From positions 1-5,302 of the forward strand of contig JAEUJT010000406.1 in the NCBI GenBank assembly GCA_016793525.1: a stretch of DNA of 5,302 nucleotides, in the 5' to 3' direction. Position 1 is the stretch's first letter. Each line of letters opens with the position of its first letter. The translations under genes and the position numbers were made by a program. The notes under the pieces are model-generated. The model saw only the letters and a list, made by a program, of their open reading frames with translations. It had not been told where the DNA came from and did not search any database. Of the stretch, positions 1 to 4,673 are shown one piece after another. The DNA comes from Archangium sp. (GTDB lineage Bacteria; Myxococcota; Myxococcia; Myxococcales; Myxococcaceae).

Positions 1-361
1 TCTGCTGCTGCTCGAAGACGCCGTCGTCGTTCGCGTCGCGCAGCGCGGTGATGTGCCCCTCGGTCGCTCCGTCTTTCGACGTCTGAATCGCGACGTAGAG
101 GTCGCCCGACGGGCTGAAGGTGAGGTGCCGCGCGATGCCGAGGTTGTCGGCCGCGATGGTGGCGCAGAGCCCTTGCGGCAAGCCGAGGTCGACCGCCCCC
201 GGGCTGCAGCTGGCCATGCCTCCGTCGAGCGCCCCTCCCCCGCCGCCGCCCGTTCCACCACCGCCGCCGCCACCGGTGGCACCACCGTCAGACGTGTCCA
301 ACTTCGGAGTGCACGCTGACATCAGACAGCCGATCACCGCCAAGGAGAGGAGAATTCGCAT
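1..361 (-). CDS. Lipoprotein, PQQ-dependent sugar (sorbosone) dehydrogenase-like, N-terminal part
   Basis: This is the first 120 codons of a minus-strand gene cut by the left edge, so the stop is not seen. The start drawn is ATG at 361. It opens with a short signal peptide (MRILLSLAVIGCLMSAC) whose Cys17 is the likely lipidated residue; Cys12 (VIGC) is an alternative. Residues 26-48 are a Gly/Thr linker of the kind seen in myxobacterial surface lipoproteins. From about residue 58 the sequence matches the opening blade of soluble PQQ-dependent sorbosone/aldose dehydrogenases: LPQGL, then ARHLTFSPSGDLYVAI (77-92), then HITALRDANDDG (103-114), which has a DxNxDG calcium-type loop. Family members oxidise sugars or aldehydes on a beta-propeller; the catalytic His and PQQ contacts lie outside the window, so activity cannot be judged. 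Cys52 and Cys66 could pair. It follows the VWA gene by 94 bases and may be co-transcribed or separate. A TTG at 379, preceded by a better ribosome site, is an alternative start. Confidence 0.8.
   Translation of the reverse strand, partial: MRILLSLAVIGCLMSACTPKLDTSDGGATGGGGGGGTGGGGGGALDGGMASCSPGAVDLGLPQGLCATIAADNLGIARHLTFSPSGDLYVAIQTSKDGATEGHITALRDANDDGVFEQQQ
218..286 (-). repeat. Gly/Thr-rich low-complexity linker tract
   Basis: Codons 26-48 of the lipoprotein encode 17 glycines in 23 residues, including runs of seven and six glycines separated by a threonine. The codons are mixed GGC, GGT, GGA and GGG, so this is an imperfect GGN tract rather than a pure microsatellite. It likely forms a flexible tether between the lipidated cysteine and the beta-propeller domain, and may vary in length between strains. 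Confidence 0.85.
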
Positions 362-387
362 GGGTGCGGTGGTGAGCAAGGCATGTG

Positions 388-392
388 CCCTC
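388..392 (-). promoter_or_regulatory. Possible ribosome binding site for an upstream TTG start of the lipoprotein gene
   Basis: On the minus strand GAGGG lies 8 bases before an in-frame TTG at 379-377, six codons upstream of the ATG at 361. The ATG itself is preceded by CTCACCACCGCACCC, with no purine-rich site. A TTG start would lengthen the signal peptide by six residues (MLTTAP before MRILL), making a more normal length, and would make Cys12 or Cys17 workable as the lipidation site. It is a candidate only, since signal peptides starting at ATG 361 would also be acceptable. Confidence 0.35.
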
Positions 393-443
393 GGATCCAG
401 CTCGAAGACACGCGGGGTTCCCCTCGGCCAGATCGCCTCACCG

Positions 444-455
444 GGCGCGCGCGCC
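444..455. repeat. Perfect 12-bp GC palindrome abutting a stop codon
   Basis: The sequence GGCGCGCGCGCC is its own reverse complement and begins on the base after the VWA-gene TGA (458-456 on the minus strand). It is an alternating CG tract. On the minus strand the TGAGGCG that spans the stop recurs about 18 bases further on. A role in transcript end or mRNA stability is possible but unproven; alternating CG is also expected by chance in DNA this GC-rich. Confidence 0.4.
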
Positions 456-2750
456 TCAGACGTAGCCGGAGCGGCGGCGCAGGCCCCACTCCACGCCCAG
501 CACCGCCACGAAGGCCGCCAGCCAGTACCAGCGGTCCCACAGCGGCTCATCTTTCGAGCGACCAACCTCGACCAGCGGCGGCTCCACCAACGGCAGCTCG
601 TCGAGCGACACGGCCGACGGAGACTCGAAGAAGCGACCGCTCGTCGCCTCGGCCAGCGACTTCAGCAGCGGCGCGTTCACCCGCGCATCGGCGAGCTCAG
701 GCCCCACCGCGCGCACCGCCACCGACTCCGTCGCGTCGCCCAGCAGCTTGCCCTCGCGGGTGGCCTTCGCGGTGACCTTGTAGGCCCCGGCGGGAACGTT
801 CAGCAGCTCGAGGCGCGCGGTGCCGTCGGGCCCGGCCACGGCGCGGCGCTGCTCCACGCGGTGCCCGTCATCGGCGGAGAGCAGCTCAACCTCGAGCTCC
901 GCCCCCGCCGCCGGCTGGTAGTCGGGCGTGCGCGCCACCACCGAAAGCGCGACCGGCTGGCCGGGCTCGACGCTCGGCGGGTCGGCGGAGACGCCCACCG
1001 CGGTCAGCTCCGGGTCGCGCACCAGCCACCGCATCGCGTTGCCCCACAGCCGCTCGTAGCTCCGCGTCGGCGCGCCCTTGGCGTGCGCGGTGAAAGCCCA
1101 GCGCCAGCTCGCGTCGGTGGTGAGCGCCAGCGCGCGGCCGCGGCCGAACTCCCACAGCGCCAGCAGCGGCGCGTTCTTGCCATCGACGGTGCGAAACGGG
1201 TGCTCGAGCAGCGCGGTGGCGCCCGGCCGGAGCCGCGTCACGTTCATGCCCGGGAGCGGCGGCAGCGAGGCCCACACCTCGTCAGACGACGCGTTGCCCG
1301 TGGCCAGCGCAGTCATCGGGTGCCGCTGCCCTTCGCGCGTCAGACGCGGCGTGAAGGCGGGCAGCTCGGCGGGCCCGGCGGCTTCGACCGGCAGCACCTC
1401 GTCGAACGGCCCCCGCACGGCCCGCGACTCGCCGAAGGTGTGATCGCCTCCGAGGAAAGCCAGCGCCCCGCCGTTTTCGACGTACGAACGAATGTCGCGC
1501 TCGTATTCCGACAGCGACACGCCGCGATCGTCGTTGCCGAAGTTCACGATGATGATCAGATCGAACGTGGCGATCTTCTCGCGGAAAATCTCCTCATGCG
1601 GGAAGGGGATGAGCGACAGCTCAGTGCGCTCCTCGTTGCGCGACACACCGCTCTCGTCGGTGGAGTTGCGCAAGATGTAGAAGCTGATCAGCTCGACGTT
1701 TGCGTCTTGCCGCAGCATGCCGCGCAGAAATCGCTCGTCCCACGAGGGGCGACCGGCGACCAGCAGCACCCGCACCCGGTCGCGAATCACCTTGAGCGAA
1801 AACGAGCGCACGTTGTTGTCGGCCACCGCCTCGGTGGGAAAGACCGGCATCGACACGGTGTAGACGAACCGGCCGGTCTGATCGGGCGTGAAGGTGAACT
1901 TCACGGTCTGCACTTCGTCGTCGCCGGTGAAGGTGACGCTCTTGGTGCCCACCGTCTGCCCCTCGCGGCGCAACACCACCTGCACTGGCTGGCCCGCGAA
2001 GCCTCGGCCACGGAGATCGACCTCTGCGGTGACCGAGCTGCGCACGAAGGCGAAGTCATCGACCCGCACCGCGTCGATGGCCAGGTCGTTCAGCGCGCTC
2101 CCGCCCACCGCCACCGTCGACACCGGCACGCCGAGATCGTCGAGCGCCGCTTTGGCCCGCGGGGTCAGCCCCTGCGCGAGCTCGGCGTTGTCGGCGCCGT
2201 CGCTCAGCAGCAGCACCCCCGACAGCTTTCGCGCGGCGCTCGCCTCCGACGCGTGGAGCCCGCGCACCACCGCCAGGAGATCGGTGCGGCTCGCCACCGG
2301 GGGCTCGGCGCGCAGCGCCTCCGGCGACACCGGCATCAGCTCGGGCGTGAAGCCCGACACCTCGAAGGCGTAGCGGCTGCTCAGCGCCTCGAATGACGGG
2401 CCCAGCCTGGTCAGCGCGTCAGCGACCGCCGCCGAGCGCGTGATGCCGCCGGGCTCGACGGGAAACGACATCGACGCCGAGCGGTCGACCAGCACCGCCA
2501 CCCGGTTCTTCACCCGCGCCACCTGAAGGCGACGCACGCCGGGCTCGAGCACGAAAAACACCGCCGCCAGGCCCGCGAGCAGACGCAGCCCCCACAGCGC
2601 CAGCCGCGTTCGCCGCGCCGGCTCGTGGCGCACACCCCAGGCCGCGAGAAGCACGCCGAGCGCGAGGGCCACACTCAGCAGCACCAAGGCCCAGGCCGGC
2701 AACGGCGACAGGCTCACCAGCTTCCACGTGTCGACGGTCTCCACGCCCAC
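456..2750 (-). CDS. VWA domain and GATase-like domain membrane protein
   Basis: This 764-residue membrane protein starts at GTG 2750. Two N-terminal membrane helices (about 18-40 and 49-69) are followed by a von Willebrand factor A domain (about 80-225). Its full metal site is visible: DRSAS (Asp89, Ser91, Ser93), Thr156 in SRTD and Asp184 in LLSDGADN. A beta-sandwich-like stretch (about 225-320) leads to a class I glutamine amidotransferase-like fold (about 325-580) with RVRVLLVAGRPSWDERFL and GGALAFLGGDHTFG (427-440). A second beta-sandwich region (about 583-682) comes before a C-terminal helix (741-757) and a basic tail, so the large domains are probably topologically separated from the N-terminal helices. 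The architecture and length fit VWA/GATase-like (PF07090-type) proteins found beside DUF4159 and MoxR genes. The whole protein contains no cysteine, so it cannot be a thiol amidotransferase; it more likely binds ligands or partners through the metal site. Its start lies one base after the DUF4159 stop. Confidence 0.93.
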   Translation of the reverse strand: MGVETVDTWKLVSLSPLPAWALVLLSVALALGVLLAAWGVRHEPARRTRLALWGLRLLAGLAAVFFVLEPGVRRLQVARVKNRVAVLVDRSASMSFPVEPGGITRSAAVADALTRLGPSFEALSSRYAFEVSGFTPELMPVSPEALRAEPPVASRTDLLAVVRGLHASEASAARKLSGVLLLSDGADNAELAQGLTPRAKAALDDLGVPVSTVAVGGSALNDLAIDAVRVDDFAFVRSSVTAEVDLRGRGFAGQPVQVVLRREGQTVGTKSVTFTGDDEVQTVKFTFTPDQTGRFVYTVSMPVFPTEAVADNNVRSFSLKVIRDRVRVLLVAGRPSWDERFLRGMLRQDANVELISFYILRNSTDESGVSRNEERTELSLIPFPHEEIFREKIATFDLIIIVNFGNDDRGVSLSEYERDIRSYVENGGALAFLGGDHTFGESRAVRGPFDEVLPVEAAGPAELPAFTPRLTREGQRHPMTALATGNASSDEVWASLPPLPGMNVTRLRPGATALLEHPFRTVDGKNAPLLALWEFGRGRALALTTDASWRWAFTAHAKGAPTRSYERLWGNAMRWLVRDPELTAVGVSADPPSVEPGQPVALSVVARTPDYQPAAGAELEVELLSADDGHRVEQRRAVAGPDGTARLELLNVPAGAYKVTAKATREGKLLGDATESVAVRAVGPELADARVNAPLLKSLAEATSGRFFESPSAVSLDELPLVEPPLVEVGRSKDEPLWDRWYWLAAFVAVLGVEWGLRRRSGYV

Positions 2751-2751
2751 C

Positions 2752-3498
2752 CTACCGTCTCCGCTGCATGATCGCCGGCAGGTGCACGGCGTCGTCTTTG
2801 TAGTCGAGGCACAGCGCGTACATCGCTACGTTGATGGCCAGCCGCGTGGCCAGCTCGCGCTGCCGCTCTCCCCCCGGAGACACGTCGAACTCGTGTGCGC
2901 CCGACTCATCGCGGTTCAAGGCGCCGAACAGGTCGTTCTGCGAATACATGACCGCCGCGCGCTTGCCGACCATGACCGCCTCGAGCGTGCTGCGGTTCAG
3001 CGCCCGGCCCGGCGCGGCGTCGAGAATGAAGAAGCTCTTGTACACCACGTGCGCCATGGGCACCGGCGTCAGCGGCGCGTGGGGCAGCACCCGCGCCAGC
3101 TCTCGGCGAAACGAGGCGTCGAAGCCCGCTCCGTCTGAGAGGTCGACCGCGTCGACGAAGAGGAACCCACCGTAGGTGAGGTAGCGGCGCAGGTGCTCGA
3201 CCTCGGCGGTGCTCAGCGGCGCCAGCGGCCCCTCGGACGAGAGGTAGAGAAACGGGTGCTCGAAGAGCGCGGGGCTGTCGAGCTCGAGCGGGCGGGCGTC
3301 GAGCACCACCTCTGTCGACGTGCGGCGCTGGAGCTCCCACGCCAACCGCCGAAGGCCCGACACCCGGCTGTCCCACCGACCGGCGTGTTTCACCACCGCG
3401 GCCACGAAGCGCGAGTCATTCCCGAACGCGCGCGCCGACAGGGGCGTTCCCAGCGCGGCGGCGAGCAGGTGGCGGCGGGTGAGCAGCGGCAGAGTCAC
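2752..3498 (-). CDS. DUF4159 domain protein with twin-arginine signal peptide
   Basis: This 248-residue exported protein starts at GTG 3498. The N-terminus carries a Tat motif (T7-R8-R9-H10-L11-L12), a hydrophobic stretch and an A-R-A cleavage site near residue 24, so it is probably exported folded and released to the periplasm; no other membrane segment is evident. The rest matches DUF4159: HPFLYLSSEG (81-90), the LRRYLTYGGFLFVDAVD strand-turn-strand (103-119), a MAHVVYKSFF segment (148-157) and VMYSQNDLFGAL (183-194). The family function is not established to my knowledge; members cluster with VWA, MoxR and DUF58 genes. The fold looks GATase- or flavodoxin-like, and the GG motif resembles that of the next gene. 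The only cysteine is Cys230, far from the GG motif. The start overlaps the stop of the 244-residue gene by four bases (GTGA), with GAGG 10 bases upstream. I am sure of the gene and family, not of its biochemical role. Confidence 0.92.
   Translation of the reverse strand: MTLPLLTRRHLLAAALGTPLSARAFGNDSRFVAAVVKHAGRWDSRVSGLRRLAWELQRRTSTEVVLDARPLELDSPALFEHPFLYLSSEGPLAPLSTAEVEHLRRYLTYGGFLFVDAVDLSDGAGFDASFRRELARVLPHAPLTPVPMAHVVYKSFFILDAAPGRALNRSTLEAVMVGKRAAVMYSQNDLFGALNRDESGAHEFDVSPGGERQRELATRLAINVAMYALCLDYKDDAVHLPAIMQRRR
2759..2762 (-). promoter_or_regulatory. Ribosome binding site deciding the GTG start of the VWA gene
   Basis: GGAG on the minus strand sits 8 bases upstream of GTG 2750 and inside the last codons of the DUF4159 gene. 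A second GTG two codons later (2744) is less well spaced. The layout TAG-G-GTG points to translational coupling of the two genes. Confidence 0.6.
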
Positions 3499-4229
3499 GG
3501 GTCAGCGGCCTCGGAGTCGGACTTCGACGCGGCCCACCGTTTCTCACGCGCTCGCTGCGCCTTCGCCTCTTTTTTTCGCGTGGCCTTGGCTCGCCGCTGC
3601 TCGTCTTCGACGTCGGGCGGCGGGTGCACGAAGAGTTGGTACACCACCCCGGCGGCCGCGAAGCAGGCGGCGATCGCCGCCACCAGCAGGGGCGCGTCGA
3701 CGATGCGGGCCAGGGGCGGCAGCCAGGGCAGCAACCCCACCGCGGCGCCCAACACCAGCAGCGCACCACCGAGGAGTGACGTCAGCACCGCCGCGACCAC
3801 CCGGTGGGCCACCAGCCCCAGCGCCCCGCCCATGATGAAGCCGGGCAAGAACCCCAACAGCCAGTCGGTCTCTCCCGCGAGGGCGCCGGCCAACACGCCA
3901 CACGGCGCGCCCACCGCGAAGAACACCACCCCGGGGGGGAACACGAGGCCCAGCACCGCCAGCACCGCCGCCGCGCCGATGTTCACCTGCGGAGGCACCT
4001 CGGTGATGCCCAGGTGCGGCGCGACCACGGCCACCCACGGCGCGCACGCCAGCCCGAGCGGGGCCGCCACGATGCGGAAGACGAGGCGGCCGTTGCCGCG
4101 CCAGAGCAGCAGCACACCAGCGAGCACACCCAGACCACCGGCCCACGCGGGCAGCCGCAACGCCACCTCGAGCCACCGCCGCACCACGTCTGCGAAAGCT
4201 CCATCGGAGAGCGAGGGCCACTCGGTCAT
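3495..4229 (-). CDS. Seven-helix integral membrane protein with charged C-terminal tail, unknown function
   Basis: This 244-residue protein is not one I can name. After a short soluble N-terminus (1-25) there are about seven hydrophobic segments, near residues 26-43, 48-70, 82-97, 98-117, 124-142, 146-168 and 178-200, rich in Gly, Ala, Leu and Val. Small-residue spacing such as GFLPGFIMGGALGLVAH suggests tight helix packing, loosely like DUF4203/TMEM198-type seven-helix proteins, but that match is weak. Residues 201-244 form a hydrophilic tail beginning VHPPPDVEDEQRR, then Lys/Arg/Ala/Glu-rich and probably helical and cytosolic. No catalytic or transport motif is visible. ATG 4229 follows the previous stop by 4 bases, and its TGA overlaps the DUF4159 GTG, so it belongs in the same operon and may be a membrane scaffold for the neighbouring proteins (inferred). 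A run of seven A's falls in the tail (see separate entry). Confidence 0.88.
   Translation of the reverse strand: MTEWPSLSDGAFADVVRRWLEVALRLPAWAGGLGVLAGVLLLWRGNGRLVFRIVAAPLGLACAPWVAVVAPHLGITEVPPQVNIGAAAVLAVLGLVFPPGVVFFAVGAPCGVLAGALAGETDWLLGFLPGFIMGGALGLVAHRVVAAVLTSLLGGALLVLGAAVGLLPWLPPLARIVDAPLLVAAIAACFAAAGVVYQLFVHPPPDVEDEQRRAKATRKKEAKAQRAREKRWAASKSDSEAADP
3509..3512 (-). promoter_or_regulatory. Ribosome binding site for the DUF4159 gene
   Basis: GAGG on the minus strand lies 10 bases before GTG 3498, within the last codons of the preceding gene. It supports the GTG start that gives an intact Tat signal and a GTGA start-stop overlap. Confidence 0.5.
3570..3576 (-). other. A7 homopolymer in frame as A AAA AAA (possible slippage site)
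   Basis: The minus strand reads CGA AAA AAA GAG in the frame of the seven-helix protein (Lys219-Lys220), which places the run exactly as an X XXY YYZ-type heptamer. A -1 shift here would add RGEGAASA and stop, giving 228 rather than 244 residues. The run stands out in a GC-rich window. No strong downstream stimulator has been established, so this is only a candidate. Confidence 0.25.
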
Positions 4230-4233
4230 GCGC

Positions 4234-4578
4234 TCAGGCCCCGTAGCGGGTGGCGGCCAGGGCCAGCAGGCCTCCGAAGATCGCGATCACCACCGCGGCG
4301 AAGATGTACGCGTTGGGCGGCACCTCGGTGCGGCGCACGAGCTCGGCGGCCACGTCTTCGGGCAGCTCCTTCACCGGGGCGACCTCGCTCGACAACACGG
4401 CCGAGAGACGCCTGGCGGTGCCCACGTCGTCCGCCGCGCCCTGCCCGGCCAGCACCTGCTTCGCCAACGCCCGGGTCTGCACCATGTCGCCCCGCTCGAA
4501 CGCCGCGTACGCGCTCGCAAGCGGGCCGGAGGCGCTGCTCCCGTCGGTCGAGTCGGTCTTTTTGTTCGCCTTCGCCAT
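4234..4578 (-). CDS. Small tail-anchored membrane protein with TPR-like helical region, unknown function
   Basis: This 114-residue protein heads the operon. The first 18 residues are polar and Lys/Ser/Asp-rich. Residues 19-64 look like a helical hairpin, with SAYAAFERGDMVQTRALAKQ resembling a tetratricopeptide-type repeat (Ala-Tyr, Phe, Gly-Asp, Ala spacing). Residues 91-109 are a single membrane helix (YIFAAVVIAIFGGLLALAA) followed by only RYGA, so the protein is probably inserted tail-first with its soluble part in the cytosol. It may recruit a cytosolic partner to the membrane proteins encoded downstream (inferred). ATG 4578 has no clear Shine-Dalgarno site (GCGTGGGCC before it), which fits a gene at the start of a transcript with a short or absent leader. 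The stop lies 4 bases before the next ATG. I do not recognise a named family. Confidence 0.82.
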   Translation of the reverse strand: MAKANKKTDSTDGSSASGPLASAYAAFERGDMVQTRALAKQVLAGQGAADDVGTARRLSAVLSSEVAPVKELPEDVAAELVRRTEVPPNAYIFAAVVIAIFGGLLALAATRYGA

Positions 4579-4673
4579 GGCCCACGCATACCGCAGCGTC
4601 GAGCACCCGTCGCGGGCCGAAGCGAATCGGGGGTTCAGCCGCCGTTCAGTTCATGGTAGGGCGCGCGCTGCAC
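4579..4673. promoter_or_regulatory. Divergent intergenic region, probable promoters for both directions
   Basis: This 95-base gap separates the starts of the leftward operon and the rightward gene, so promoters for both should lie in or near it. No canonical -35/-10 or -24/-12 pair is recognisable; GGTATGCG (about 4586-4593, minus strand) is the only weak -10-like run. It contains an 11-bp spaced direct repeat (separate entry) that could be an operator. Confidence 0.5.
4633..4649. repeat. Direct repeat GTTCAG, 11-bp period, in the divergent promoter region
   Basis: GTTCAG occurs at 4633-4638 and 4644-4649, exactly 11 bases apart, and a near copy GTTCAT overlaps at 4649-4654. The spacing is about one helical turn, as for tandem half-sites on one DNA face. 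The copies lie just upstream of the plus-strand start and roughly 55-70 bases before the operon ATG. They are too short to exclude chance. Confidence 0.3.

Larger units (their letters stand above)
362..455 (-). other. Intergenic gap between the VWA gene and the lipoprotein gene
   Basis: This 94-base gap holds a perfect 12-base GC palindrome directly after the VWA stop (444-455), a small GGGGTTCCCC dyad (414-423) and the GAGGG site described separately. No hairpin followed by a T-run is visible, so there is no intrinsic terminator, and no -35/-10 pair can be recognised. Read-through from the upstream operon is therefore possible. Confidence 0.5.

Noticed and set aside
414..423. GGGGTTCCCC dyad as a terminator
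   Set aside because: The arms are only four bases with a two-base loop and no T-run follows on either strand.
120..2396. Plus-strand open frame of 758 codons
   Set aside because: It is antisense to the VWA gene and also runs through the lipoprotein gene. Its translation is dominated by Arg, His, Gln and Pro with no domain or membrane pattern. The minus-strand reading has clear VWA motifs, so this is a high-GC shadow.
3495..3576. Frameshift fusion of the seven-helix and DUF4159 proteins at the A7 run
   Set aside because: The -1 frame meets a TGA at about 3544-3546 before reaching the DUF4159 start, and the +1 frame is not the DUF4159 frame, so no fusion product can form.
3193..4659. Plus-strand open frame of 488 codons
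   Set aside because: It runs antisense across three convincingly coding minus-strand genes and changes composition at each boundary (Arg/His-rich, then Ala/Thr/Pro-rich), as expected for a shadow.
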